A stretch of 64,000 bases of DNA. Origin: an uncultured Actinomycetes bacterium (GTDB lineage Bacteria; Actinomycetota; Acidimicrobiia; Acidimicrobiales; RAAP-2). The notes under the pieces were generated by a model. It did not search any database. It worked only from the letters and a program-made list of their open reading frames with translations, and was not told where the DNA came from. Both the position numbers and the translations under genes were made by a program. The DNA is taken from contig CAIOSJ010000025.1 of assembly GCA_903860915.1 (NCBI GenBank), forward strand, positions 124,001 through 188,000, given 5' to 3'. The stretch's first letter is position 1. The number at the start of each line of letters is the position of its first letter. Of the stretch, positions 38,991 to 48,758 are shown piece after piece.

Positions 38991-39290
38991 ATGTCAAATC
39001 GAAATGTACCTGAGCCACGAGCAGATCGAATTGCGGAGCTCGTGGCGGTGATCGCTTCCCTCGATAGTACCGACCTCGCCAGTCTGTTCCTGAAGGATCT
39101 CTGCACGCGAAGTGAGCTCGAAGCGCTCGGCCAACGTTGGGAAGTGGCGCAACTGGTTGATCAGCAGGTGCCCTACCTCGAGATTGCCCGACGCACTGGA
39201 GCGTCAACGGCCACGGTGACCAGAGTCGCTCAGTGGGTGCGGCACGGCGAGGGCGGATACCGCGCCATCTTGGATCGGAGCCAGGTATGA
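38991..39290 (+). CDS. YerC/YecD-type TrpR-related protein
   Basis: LFLKDLCTRSELEALGQRWEVAQLVDQQVPYLEIARRTGASTATVTRVAQWVRHGEGGY. Confidence 0.9.
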   Translation: MSNRNVPEPRADRIAELVAVIASLDSTDLASLFLKDLCTRSELEALGQRWEVAQLVDQQVPYLEIARRTGASTATVTRVAQWVRHGEGGYRAILDRSQV

Positions 39291-40144
39291 CGCGGCGCTT
39301 TACCATCGCCATTCCTTCCAAGGGTCGACTCCGCGAGCCCTCCTGGTCGTTACTCGAAGCGAGCGGTCTCGCCCCCGAGGAACCGGGCGAGCGGGTGCTA
39401 ATTACCCACTGTCGAAACGCCGATATCGACATCCTCTTCGTTCGTGCCGATGATGTGCCGGAATACGTGCAAGACGGAGTGGTCGACTGCGGCATTACGG
39501 GACTCGATCTGGTGGCGGAACGACGTAGCGCAGTCGACGTTCTCTTGGAACTTGGTTTTGGCTCCTGCTCGTTGCAGGCGGCAGTTCCAAATGAGGACAG
39601 TGCGACCACCTTGGCCGATCTCTCAGGACGACGTATTGCCACCTCGCACCCCTATCTCGCGGCCACCGCGCTCGCGAAGTCTGGCGTGACGGCCGAATTT
39701 ATTCCAGTCTCGGGATCGGTTGAGATTGCTCCTCGCCTCCAGTTGGCCGAAGCAATTGTGGACCTCGTGTCGACGGGTTCGACCCTGCGCAGCAATGGCT
39801 TACGAACTCTGGGAGTTCTCTTCGAGTCTCAGGCTGTACTCATTGGTCGAAGTGGCCAAGCGACTAACGAAGCTCGATCAACCTTGACCACGGTGCTCGG
39901 TTCGGTTGTTAATGCCCGAGCCAATCGTTACCTCTTGTGCAACGTTCCGGCGGAAAAATTGGATGAAATGATTGCCCTACTCCCTACTAAGGGCTCGCCC
40001 AGCGTTATGCCCCTGGCCGCGAACGGGACCGTGGCCGTTCACGCCCTCGTACCAGCCGTTGCTATCTGGTCGCTCCTACCACAACTAGAGGCACTGGGCG
40101 CCTCGTCTATTTTGACCCTGCCCGTTGAGAGGATGGTGCCCTGA
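39287..40144 (+). CDS. hisG: ATP phosphoribosyltransferase (long form)
   Basis: IAIPSKGRL, DCGITGLDLV, RIATSHPYLAATAL, IVDLVSTGSTLRSNGLR. Confidence 0.95.
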   Translation: MTRRFTIAIPSKGRLREPSWSLLEASGLAPEEPGERVLITHCRNADIDILFVRADDVPEYVQDGVVDCGITGLDLVAERRSAVDVLLELGFGSCSLQAAVPNEDSATTLADLSGRRIATSHPYLAATALAKSGVTAEFIPVSGSVEIAPRLQLAEAIVDLVSTGSTLRSNGLRTLGVLFESQAVLIGRSGQATNEARSTLTTVLGSVVNARANRYLLCNVPAEKLDEMIALLPTKGSPSVMPLAANGTVAVHALVPAVAIWSLLPQLEALGASSILTLPVERMVP

Positions 40145-41184
40145 TGAGTCGAGACTTTACGGTGCAGTCAATTATCGATGACGTTCGTAGTCGTGGTGAT
40201 GTCGCCGTCGCGGACTGGTCGAACTACTTCGATGGAGGTTCTGAATCTGCCCCTCGACCCGCCGTCGCGGGACCGGGTCTGCCCGAAGCAGAAGTTCTTC
40301 GAGCAGCCGACGCCGTTCGCAGGTGGCACGCGGCCCAACGACCTTCGGATCTGACCCTCGAGGTGAACCCCGGAGTCATCTTGGAACGTCGCTGGACAGC
40401 TATTCGTAGCGTCGGAATTTACGTGCCCAAAAATTTGGTGTCGTCGCTGATTATGTGTGGGGTACCAGCCCAGGTCGCTGGTGCAGAAAGAATCATTGTG
40501 TGCACCCCACCGAGTGGCGCAGCCCTGGTGAAAGCGGCGGCGACCCTGCTCGGCATTGATGAAGTCTGGGCGGTGGGTGGCGTACAGGCAATTGCGGCCA
40601 TGGCCTACGGAACCGAATCCATTGGCAAGGTGGACATCATTGTTGGCCCCGGTGGCGGGCCCGTGAACGAAGCAAAAATCACGGTGTCGCGTGACGTCGC
40701 AATTGACCTGCCAGCGGGACCGAGCGACATCGTCGTCGTGGCCGATGACGGGGTAGAAGAGTGGATTATTGAGGAAGAACTGGCCGCACAAATGGAGCAC
40801 GGACCGGATTCTCTCGGCCACGTGGTTCGAGTCGGTTCGGACCTTGAAGCCGCGCTGCGCGCCGTTGAGGCCCACGCTGGGGAACACGTCTTTTTATTAG
40901 GTGAACAGGCCGAATCTCTGGCTGGGCGTATTCGCAATGCCGGCGCGGTTTTCGTCGGTCGCTTTTCTCCGGTGCCGGCGGGGGATTTTGCCACCGGTGG
41001 TAATCATGTCTTACCGACCGGCGGCTGGAGCACGACCACCGGAGGTCTCGGACTCGAGACTTTCTTAAAGGCGACGACTGTTCAGCGCATCAGTGAATCG
41101 GGACTCGCTAATTTGGCGCCCATCATCGAGGCCTTTGCGAAACTAGAAGGTCTCCCCCACCACGGAAAGACGGCCCGCCGATGA
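40144..41184 (+). CDS. hisD: Histidinol dehydrogenase
   Basis: VGIYVPKNLVSSLIMCGVPAQVAG, VGPGGGPVNEAKITV, PAGPSDIVVVAD, GNHVLPTGG. Confidence 0.95.
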   Translation: MSRDFTVQSIIDDVRSRGDVAVADWSNYFDGGSESAPRPAVAGPGLPEAEVLRAADAVRRWHAAQRPSDLTLEVNPGVILERRWTAIRSVGIYVPKNLVSSLIMCGVPAQVAGAERIIVCTPPSGAALVKAAATLLGIDEVWAVGGVQAIAAMAYGTESIGKVDIIVGPGGGPVNEAKITVSRDVAIDLPAGPSDIVVVADDGVEEWIIEEELAAQMEHGPDSLGHVVRVGSDLEAALRAVEAHAGEHVFLLGEQAESLAGRIRNAGAVFVGRFSPVPAGDFATGGNHVLPTGGWSTTTGGLGLETFLKATTVQRISESGLANLAPIIEAFAKLEGLPHHGKTARR

Positions 41185-42701
41185 CTATCCCTCCCTCCCT
41201 CGTGCAGTATCAGTGGCCGCCTTCAACCGCGGAAATCGCTGCTCGGGTTGGCCTACCACCTTCGAGCATTCTCCGCTTTGACGGCAACGTGCCCCCGGTC
41301 CCGCCGGCGTCGGCTCGACCGCAAGCCATTGCGGGAGCTCTGGCGGACATCAATGAGTACGACCGGGGTCGCTACTTCGAATTGCGTCAGGCCATCGCTA
41401 ATTATCATCAGCTACCCCTCGACTACGTTGTGCTCGGCGCCGGGAGTGATGAACTCATCGTTCTGTGCGCTCGTACCTTCGCCGCGAATGGGGCGGTGGC
41501 CACGGTGCCGGCGATCAGCTACTCCATGTACAGATTCGCGGCTGGCATGGCCGGTGCGGAGATGGTGGCCGATCCGCTGAGCGCTGATCTGGTCTACGTG
41601 TGTCGCCCCAATAACCCCACCGGTGAGCTCCCCGACGTACCCAGCGTGCCGGGGCAACTCGTTATCGATGAGGCCTACGCCGACTACGCGCAAGTAGATG
41701 CCCTGGAGTGGATTGACCGCGGAGCGATTGTGCTGCGAACCTTCTCCAAGGCCTTCGGCCTAGCGGGTGCTCGCGTGGGCTACGCCCTGGCGCTGCCACC
41801 CCTCGCGGCGGTTTTAAGTTCGCGCCTCGCGCCTCTATCGGTGTCGTCGCTCTCGGCCACATTGGCCCTCGCCGCCCTCGCTTCACCGCCAAATGTGACC
41901 GAGCAAATCGGCGAGCGTGAGCGCCTCGCGGGAGAATTACGGTCTCGGGGTCTGGTGGCGCTCCCGTCACACACCAATTTTCTCTATATCCCCATGGATA
42001 ATCCCGAGGATTTCGTCGCGTCACTGCTCCCCGCGGGGATCGTGGTACGGGCTTTTGCTGGGGCGGTGAGAATTTCGGTTCGCGACGAAATCGATGACAA
42101 CGCCCTGCTGGCGGCCCTCGACGCCGTTCGTGTGGGCGAGGTTGCGACCGACGACCTGGTGCGGCACCGCCGAATTACTGGCGAGACCCGCATGGACGTT
42201 CGTCTACGCCTGCGAGGCTCGGGCCGCGTCTACGTTGACACCGGTAGTGGACTCTACGACCACTTCTTGACTCAGTTGGCCTTTCACAGTGGGATTGACC
42301 TACGCATTGTGGGTGTGGGCGACCACGAAACCGGTGATCATCACACGGTGGAAGACCTCATGCGAGCCTTCGGTGATGCGCTGAATCTAGCTCTTGGTGA
42401 GCGTCGCGGGCTGGTGCGTTACGGGGAAGCTCGAGTCCCGATGGATGAGGCCCTCGCGCACGCGGTGGTCGACCTCTCTGGTCGACCGGTGAGTCAACTC
42501 TCCATCAGCCCGGATCCGGGTATGGCGACACACGGTCTGGAATCATTCGCCCAAACAGCAAAATTGACCCTCCACGTGACAGCCTCGGGCGAGAACGCAC
42601 ACCACGTGGCCGAAGGCGCCTTTAAGGCCGTCGGCCGCGCTCTGGCGATGGCGCTACAGATTGACGGAAACGAAATCAGATCGACGAAGGGCTCACTGTG
42701 A
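41181..42701 (+). CDS. hisCB: HisC-HisB fusion: histidinol-phosphate aminotransferase + imidazoleglycerol-phosphate dehydratase
   Basis: N-part VLRTFSKAFGLAGARVGYALA (HisC PLP Lys region); C-part GETRMDVRLRLRGSG, DHHTVEDLMRAFGDAL, VPMDEALAHAVVDLSGRP, HHVAEGAFKAVGRAL (HisB); uninterrupted 506-aa ORF. Confidence 0.94.
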   Translation: MTIPPSLVQYQWPPSTAEIAARVGLPPSSILRFDGNVPPVPPASARPQAIAGALADINEYDRGRYFELRQAIANYHQLPLDYVVLGAGSDELIVLCARTFAANGAVATVPAISYSMYRFAAGMAGAEMVADPLSADLVYVCRPNNPTGELPDVPSVPGQLVIDEAYADYAQVDALEWIDRGAIVLRTFSKAFGLAGARVGYALALPPLAAVLSSRLAPLSVSSLSATLALAALASPPNVTEQIGERERLAGELRSRGLVALPSHTNFLYIPMDNPEDFVASLLPAGIVVRAFAGAVRISVRDEIDDNALLAALDAVRVGEVATDDLVRHRRITGETRMDVRLRLRGSGRVYVDTGSGLYDHFLTQLAFHSGIDLRIVGVGDHETGDHHTVEDLMRAFGDALNLALGERRGLVRYGEARVPMDEALAHAVVDLSGRPVSQLSISPDPGMATHGLESFAQTAKLTLHVTASGENAHHVAEGAFKAVGRALAMALQIDGNEIRSTKGSL

Positions 42702-43252
42702 GCGATGTGGTCATCGTGGACTACGGAGCGGGTAACACCCGCTCCGTTCGAGCGACGCTCCACCGCCTCGGGATAACCACGGTAGTGACCAATAATCCCC
42801 TCAGCATCTACGACGCTCATCAAGTTATTCTCCCCGGCGTGGGGTCGGCCCGAAGCGCCATGGCGGTCTTACGCGAGTCCGGAGCCGCCGACGCCCTGCG
42901 ACGTCGTTTCAAGAATGAGAAGTTCACCCTGGGTATTTGTCTCGGTATGCAGTTGGCCCTCGAGCACACCGACGAAGATGACGGGGTGGCGACCCTGGGC
43001 CTGATTGAAGGGCACGTTCGCCGGGTTGAGGGCTGTATGGTACCTCGCCTCGGTTGGTCCTTGGTTGAACCCTGGAACGAAGCCTTTTACTTTGCGCACA
43101 GTTTCGAGGCAATCTCTCCGCACACCACGGCTACGGCCGAGGGCGTGGCCGCGGTGTGCGAGTACGGATCTTTCACCGGTGTGCAGTTCCACCCGGAAAA
43201 GAGCGGTCTCGTCGGTGAGAGGTGGTTGGCCGCATGCCTTTCCGCCGCCTAA
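42698..43252 (+). CDS. hisH: Imidazole glycerol phosphate synthase glutaminase subunit
   Basis: VDYGAGNTRSV, ILPGVGSARSAM, GICLGMQLAL, FAHSF, GVQFHPEKSG. Confidence 0.95.
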   Translation: MSDVVIVDYGAGNTRSVRATLHRLGITTVVTNNPLSIYDAHQVILPGVGSARSAMAVLRESGAADALRRRFKNEKFTLGICLGMQLALEHTDEDDGVATLGLIEGHVRRVEGCMVPRLGWSLVEPWNEAFYFAHSFEAISPHTTATAEGVAAVCEYGSFTGVQFHPEKSGLVGERWLAACLSAA

Positions 43253-43989
43253 TTCCTTGTCTGGACGTCGCGCACGGCCGCGTGGTGAAAGGTGTGAAGT
43301 TTGTGGGCTTACGCGATGTTGGTGATCCCGTAGATTTGGCGACCGCGTACAGCCGGGGTGGAGCCGACGAATTAATTTTCCTCGACATTGCGGCCACGGT
43401 GAATGAATTATCAACGATGATCGACGTCGTGGCCCGAGTAGCCGACGTCGTGAATATCCCATTCACGGTGGGCGGTGGAATTCGAAGCGTTGATGACGCC
43501 ACCCGAATTATCGATGCCGGGGCGGACCGCGTCTCGATTAATTCGGCGGCTATCGAAACGCCGGAACTCATTTCGCGCATTGCCGAGCGTTACGGCAGTC
43601 AAGCCGTGGTGGTGGCGATGGACGTCGCGGATGGGGTGGTTTTTACCCACGGCGGCAGTCGAGCTACCGAGCGTTCCTTCGAGGCCTGGGCCGTGGAAGC
43701 CGGAGAACGTGGCGCGGGGGAATTGCTCGTGACCTCGATCAATTTCGACGGGGAGCGCAGCGGTTACGACCTTGCCACCTTGCGGGCTCTACGCGGACTC
43801 GTTCAGATACCGCTCATAGCCTCGGGCGGAGCGGGCAGTGCCGCGCACGTCGCCGAGGTTCTGGAAGTGACCGAAGCAGCCCTCGTGGCATCCATTGTTC
43901 ATGACGACCCCGCGAACTTCCCGGCTATCCGACGGACCATACTGGAAACCGGCGTGACTCTGCGCCCCTACGAGGAGACAGACATATGA
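43234..43989 (+). CDS. hisF: Imidazole glycerol phosphate synthase cyclase subunit
   Basis: [62 protein letters not shown]. Confidence 0.96.
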   Translation: MPFRRLIPCLDVAHGRVVKGVKFVGLRDVGDPVDLATAYSRGGADELIFLDIAATVNELSTMIDVVARVADVVNIPFTVGGGIRSVDDATRIIDAGADRVSINSAAIETPELISRIAERYGSQAVVVAMDVADGVVFTHGGSRATERSFEAWAVEAGERGAGELLVTSINFDGERSGYDLATLRALRGLVQIPLIASGGAGSAAHVAEVLEVTEAALVASIVHDDPANFPAIRRTILETGVTLRPYEETDI

Positions 43990-44537
43990 GTACTCCCGCA
44001 CTGCGCGCGGCAATTATTCAAGATGACCAGACCAGTCAGGTGCTGATGCTGGGCTGGATGGACGACGAGGCCCTCGCCCTCACCCGTTCGACGGGCCTGG
44101 TTACTTTTTGGAGTCGATCACGCCAGCAGCTCTGGCAGAAGGGGGAGACGTCGGGCAACCTGATGCACGTGGTGGAAATTTCACCCGACTGTGACGACGA
44201 CGCACTCGTTGTACGAGTCCACCCCGAGGGCCCGGCTTGTCACGACGGCTCCACCTCGTGCTTCACGCCCTGGCTGTGGCGAAAAATTCTGCAACGCGAG
44301 GCCGCCGGCTCACGCGATTCTTACGTGGTACGTCAACTCTCTTCCGGTATTGGAGCTATCGCGCAGAAGGTGGGCGAAGAAGCGACGGAAGTGGTGGTGG
44401 CCGCCCTCAGCGAGACGGATGAACGTTTCGTGAGTGAAGTCGCAGATCTGTGGTTTCACACGCTCTTGTTACTGCGGGCGAAGGGGAGCGATCCAGCGTC
44501 ACTGGATCAGGAGCTGCGCCGCCGCGAACGTCCCTAG
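43986..44537 (+). CDS. hisIE: Bifunctional phosphoribosyl-AMP cyclohydrolase/phosphoribosyl-ATP pyrophosphatase
   Basis: [38 protein letters not shown] and [15 protein letters not shown]...[14 protein letters not shown]. Confidence 0.94.
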   Translation: MSTPALRAAIIQDDQTSQVLMLGWMDDEALALTRSTGLVTFWSRSRQQLWQKGETSGNLMHVVEISPDCDDDALVVRVHPEGPACHDGSTSCFTPWLWRKILQREAAGSRDSYVVRQLSSGIGAIAQKVGEEATEVVVAALSETDERFVSEVADLWFHTLLLLRAKGSDPASLDQELRRRERP

Positions 44538-45634
44538 GGGGCGCAGCGCCAAGGTTCCTGCACGGCAGTATCAATGGCCGCAATGGCCGCGCGAACTCTC
44601 GCTTCGTGATCGTGGCCAGAGAGTTCTATCCACGGGGTGCCCTGATCACCGAGGGCTTCACGAAAACGCTGAGTCATGTCCATGCGCACGTGCTCGCCGT
44701 CGCGCACACCATCTTGTTCGAAACTAACGCCTTCGTGGGTGGTCAAGATGTATAGCGCACGTGGCTGGTGTTGGGAAAAAGCGGCGACGTCCTGGGTGGA
44801 CCTGCCGAGATAACGCTCTTGCCAGATCAGCGACGCCCAAGAGTCGGTGTCGCAGAGCAGAAGGGGTCCACCGAGTGAGGCGGCGTGGTCCTCCAAGAGG
44901 TTCTGTTCGCGAACAATTTCAACAAAATCCTTGTCGGACCAGTCGACGTCCCACATGGTGGGCTCGCTGTCGTTGGTCAAAGCTCGCTCGGCCCGCAGTT
45001 TGTTGAGTTTGATCCACGACATATCGCGACCGAATTCACGCACCCATTGGGTGAGACCGTAGGGGCCACCTCGCTGACGATACTCGTCGCGCAGACGCTT
45101 CACTAGGGTCGTCGTGCCCGTGGATTCCGCACCAACTACCACGACTCGCTTGGCGATCCAGCCTCGGACGTTGGCTCGCACGTCGTCCCAGTGGGCGACC
45201 GGGTCGTGGCGAATGTCGGACGACGAGTAGAAGAAGGGTTCCCGGGAGTTACCGAGGTTCACGAGATGGGCGTTGAATCGCCGAGCGAGTTCTGGGCCGT
45301 AGGAGGCCGGGGTGAAAATGGCGTCGACGGGCGACAAATTTCCGGTCTGACCGAGCGCATCGCGAATGACCCGTTCGTGCAAATCCCACACTGGTGCGTC
45401 GCTCAGGTCCACGGGGTGGGGGTCGAAGGCGCCGACGAAGGTCACGTGGGGGTACCAGGTGTGCGCCTCGCGCAGCCAACGTACTCGTGTGGCAATGGGG
45501 ATGGCTTCGCGCTCCGAACCGAGGACGACCACGGTGAGTGATTTCGACGATCGCGCGGCCGTATCAATCAAAAAGTGGTGACCTTCGTGGGGCGGATTGA
45601 AGGTGCCAATAATCAGACTGTGTTCGGCCTTCAC
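44534..45634 (-). CDS. NadR-like NMN adenylyltransferase/AAA kinase fusion, no HTH
   Basis: [22 protein letters not shown]-loop variant [18 protein letters not shown]. Confidence 0.85.
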   Translation of the reverse strand: MKAEHSLIIGTFNPPHEGHHFLIDTAARSSKSLTVVVLGSEREAIPIATRVRWLREAHTWYPHVTFVGAFDPHPVDLSDAPVWDLHERVIRDALGQTGNLSPVDAIFTPASYGPELARRFNAHLVNLGNSREPFFYSSSDIRHDPVAHWDDVRANVRGWIAKRVVVVGAESTGTTTLVKRLRDEYRQRGGPYGLTQWVREFGRDMSWIKLNKLRAERALTNDSEPTMWDVDWSDKDFVEIVREQNLLEDHAASLGGPLLLCDTDSWASLIWQERYLGRSTQDVAAFSQHQPRALYILTTHEGVSFEQDGVRDGEHVRMDMTQRFREALGDQGTPWIELSGHDHEARVRAAIAAIDTAVQEPWRCAP

Positions 45635-45667
45635 CCGACCAAGGCTAGACCAGCCAGGGACGTTGTC

Positions 45668-46276
45668 CTAGTGAGCCCGCAGACTGCTGAAGTAGCACCA
45701 GGGCTTCGGACCCCGGACGTAGCGCTGGTAGGTGGAGGTCAGAATCCACCCCGAGTCCTGGACGCAGGCGACGGGGTCATTAATCAGCGAACAACCGTCG
45801 GCCACGCGGCGCTCGAAGCCATCGAGACGACGCTGCCAGCGAAGGACGCGGTCATCCGGTGCGCGTCCGTGTTCGAGAACGCGCAGCTCGCCACCGGGGC
45901 GAACTACGCGCCGCAGTTCGCGAAGGGCGAGGCGTGGATCGGCGATGGTGCACAGCGAAAACGTCACCACCGCGGCGTCACACGAGTCGTCGGGCAGGTC
46001 AATCTTTTGTCCGTCGAGTCCGCCCCAGGTAAAGGGAATAGGGGACTGCGCGAGGCGTGGCTGGGCTCGTTGACGCATCACGGGCGAGGGCTCAACGGCG
46101 ACGAGTGAGGTCACGGTCGCGGGATACAGCGGCAGATTACGACCCGCACCGAAGCCCACTTCAACGACCGAGCCTTCCAAGTCCTCGACGCAGCGAACTC
46201 GCCACGAGGCCATGGCGGGTGATCCGCAGGCCAAATCCACCAGTCGTGGTGCGAGAAAACTTCTATAAATTCCCAT
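45668..46276 (-). CDS. Class I SAM-dependent methyltransferase
   Basis: VVEVGFGAGRNLPLYP, CDAAVVTFSLCTIADPRLALRELRRVVRPGGELRVLEHG. Confidence 0.9.
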   Translation of the reverse strand: MGIYRSFLAPRLVDLACGSPAMASWRVRCVEDLEGSVVEVGFGAGRNLPLYPATVTSLVAVEPSPVMRQRAQPRLAQSPIPFTWGGLDGQKIDLPDDSCDAAVVTFSLCTIADPRLALRELRRVVRPGGELRVLEHGRAPDDRVLRWQRRLDGFERRVADGCSLINDPVACVQDSGWILTSTYQRYVRGPKPWCYFSSLRAH

Positions 46277-46315
46277 GTTTTCGAAACTACTCGACGGCCT
46301 TCCTATGATGTTGTG

Positions 46316-46717
46316 ATGAGCAAACCCGTCGTCCTTTTCGTCTGCGTACACAATGCCGGTCGCTCAATGGCGGCCCGAGTTTTGCTCGCCGCCTACGCCG
46401 GTGAGGCGATTGAGGCCCTCTCCGCCGGCTCCGAGCCTGGTACTTCGGTGAACCCAGTCGTGGTCAAGGTGCTGGCCGACCGGGGGCACGACGCGACTCG
46501 AGAAGCACCAAAAGTTTTAGTCGCCGAGGATGTGCGCCGAGCCACGGTTGCTATCACCATGGGCTGCGGGGACGCCTGCCCCATCTTTCCCGGGGTGCGT
46601 TACGAGGACTGGCCCATTGAGGACCCCGCGGGACAGGACGAAGACGCGGTAGCGAGAATCGTCGACGACATCGACGTCCGAGTCCGCACGCTCGTGAAAG
46701 AATTACTCGGAGCGTAG
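46316..46717 (+). CDS. Arsenate reductase ArsC (LMW-PTP family)
   Basis: VCVHNAGRSMAARVLL, AITMGCGDACPIFPGVRYEDWPIEDPAG; start at 46316 preferred, TATGAT 6 nt upstream. Confidence 0.88.
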   Translation: MSKPVVLFVCVHNAGRSMAARVLLAAYAGEAIEALSAGSEPGTSVNPVVVKVLADRGHDATREAPKVLVAEDVRRATVAITMGCGDACPIFPGVRYEDWPIEDPAGQDEDAVARIVDDIDVRVRTLVKELLGA

Positions 46718-47800
46718 GGACCAGGTGACGCCGTCGGCGGTGTCACTGACCTCGATGGCATTGTTCGTCAAGAGGTCTCGAAGCTGATCTGATAAGTCAA
46801 ATAGTTTGGCGGCGCGAGCGACCGCTCGGGCCGCCAGGATGCCGTCCACTAGGGGTGCGGCATCGATGAAACCAGCTCCGCCGGTGGCGGCCATTTGAAC
46901 GAGTCGGGCTAGTGCGACGGTGGCGTCGGGCCCACCGGTGAGGACAATTTCGCCGAGCGATTCTGGAGTTTCTAGCCACGCACTATCGACCTCGACCGTG
47001 CGCGCTGGTCGTGGTGGGCTGTTGCGCAGTGCGGACAGGGGAATGGGGGCTCCCTGTTCGAGAGTGCGTTGCGTGCCACCACTGCGCCAGTACGCGGCGC
47101 CTCGACCGCGCACTTCGAGACTGTCCGCTGTGAGGTTAATGATGACGGCCGTGTGTTCATCGACGCCCAATACGGCGACCTCGGGGTCGAGGAGCGCTTC
47201 GAGGCGCAGGAGTCGGGGTTCACCGAGGTAGCAAAAGCGCGTGTCGTGATTTCCCCCTTCGGCATTATCGAAGTGGGGGATGATGGCGCAGCGCAGGCCG
47301 GCAACGCGCAGAAGGTCGAGGCCCGGCAACCAGGATGGCGGGTCGCCGACTTTGTACATTTCGTAGATGGGTGCCGTTCGCTCGCCCAAGGTGAGGGCCG
47401 CCGCGGATGAAAAGCACACCACGCCGTCTCTCGCTAGAACATCTTCGAGCAACTCACCGAGCCCTAGGGGGAGCCACTGTTTCAGAGCGTAGCTGGGGCT
47501 GCCGGGGCCCGCGAAGGCGTAGTTCGCGTTTCGGAGAAGATCACGAAAAATCTCGTGCTGCAACTCGGTGGTCTTCTCGAAGGATGTGAGGCTCGCGGGG
47601 TTCAGAGTTGTGGTGAGTGAGGTGGCAAAAAAACTTATTATTTTTTCCGTGAGTTGGGGAACATTTTCCTGAAAGCCGTAGGGCGTGTCGAGGGTAACTC
47701 CACGAACAGTCTCGAGGGAATCCAGAATCACTCGGTGAACCTTGACCATACCGGGAGCGGTTTCTCCGGAGCCGAGTATGACGATGGTTCCGTGACTCAC
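46703..47800 (-). CDS. Cyanophycinase-like / peptidase S51-type glutamine-amidotransferase-like protein
   Basis: GTG start; GTIVILGSGETAPGM, FAGPGSPSYAL, VCFSSAAALTLGERTAPIYEMYK, DEHTAVIINL. Confidence 0.75.
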   Translation of the reverse strand: MSHGTIVILGSGETAPGMVKVHRVILDSLETVRGVTLDTPYGFQENVPQLTEKIISFFATSLTTTLNPASLTSFEKTTELQHEIFRDLLRNANYAFAGPGSPSYALKQWLPLGLGELLEDVLARDGVVCFSSAAALTLGERTAPIYEMYKVGDPPSWLPGLDLLRVAGLRCAIIPHFDNAEGGNHDTRFCYLGEPRLLRLEALLDPEVAVLGVDEHTAVIINLTADSLEVRGRGAAYWRSGGTQRTLEQGAPIPLSALRNSPPRPARTVEVDSAWLETPESLGEIVLTGGPDATVALARLVQMAATGGAGFIDAAPLVDGILAARAVARAAKLFDLSDQLRDLLTNNAIEVSDTADGVTWSLRSE

Positions 47801-47862
47801 GTAGTGAGCGTACCCGCGAGCAGACCTGCGTCCAACCAGTCCAGAATTGCTAAGTTCCAAGC

Positions 47863-48315
47863 ATGGCATCACGCTACGTTTACCGGCTTCGAGAAGAGTC
47901 CCGCGGCAAGGCGGGGGCCATACTGTTTCTTTGGGCGCTGGTCGTTACCTACGGCGCGTGCCGTCTCATCGTCGCGAACGGACGTCACTCGAGTGCGGGC
48001 GAATGGGCGATTCTGGGGGCGTCACTCACGACCGGTGTGCTGTTGGGTTACCGACGGCGTTTGGGTGCGGTATGGATTGCCCCGGTCATTCTCTACCCCA
48101 TTGCCTTCGTCCCAGTGCTTGCTTCAAACTGGGTCGCCCACGGCTTCGTGGGGGGACTCGTACGCTCATTTTTGGAACTGAGTTTCCTGTGGCCACTGGT
48201 GGCTGCGGGTGTGGTGGCACTGCTCCTCGTCACGGCTCTGCCGCTGCGACTGCTCGTTTCGCGTCGCCGGCAGAGCGACGTCGTGATTTACGGCCCGGGC
48301 GAAACGCCGAATTAA
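47863..48315 (+). CDS. Hypothetical small membrane protein
   Basis: 4 predicted hydrophobic segments; TAAGTT-N6-ATG upstream. Confidence 0.65.
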   Translation: MASRYVYRLREESRGKAGAILFLWALVVTYGACRLIVANGRHSSAGEWAILGASLTTGVLLGYRRRLGAVWIAPVILYPIAFVPVLASNWVAHGFVGGLVRSFLELSFLWPLVAAGVVALLLVTALPLRLLVSRRRQSDVVIYGPGETPN

Positions 48316-48758
48316 TTTCCGCAGATCTGGCGTTCGAGGCGCCGTAAGTTACCGCGCCAAAGTAGTCGTAGAACTGGACGGGCGACTCGCGCACCGAGAC
48401 CACCGAGAGCCCACCACGGGAAAAGTAGATTTTCGCGCCATTCGAGCCGTGATTTCCCCGCACCGAGATCCACGATTGAAAAGAGGCCCTCGCCAGTAAT
48501 TAATCCTCGGTGGGTAACGCCCATCTCGCGCTCATCAGTCCACGAGGTGACGGTCATGGTGTCGGTGGTGACGAAGGGACCGACCTTGGTGCGACAGTGA
48601 AAAGTTGTGCCAATGCCCTCTCGTTGGTCGGTGGTGAAGGTGAGGGCAACGGCGTCAGCCATCCATAGGACGTGCCGATCAATCTGGCGGAGTTCATCCC
48701 ACAATTGACTCACCCCGACGGGAAAATCCCGCGTCACGACGATGCCACTACCACTCAT
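48312..48758 (-). CDS. SRPBCC (START-like) family protein
   Basis: VTRDFPVGVSQLWDELRQIDRHVLWMADAV...TVTSWTDEREMGVTHRG. Confidence 0.82.
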   Translation of the reverse strand: MSGSGIVVTRDFPVGVSQLWDELRQIDRHVLWMADAVALTFTTDQREGIGTTFHCRTKVGPFVTTDTMTVTSWTDEREMGVTHRGLITGEGLFSIVDLGAGKSRLEWRENLLFPWWALGGLGARVARPVLRLLWRGNLRRLERQICGN

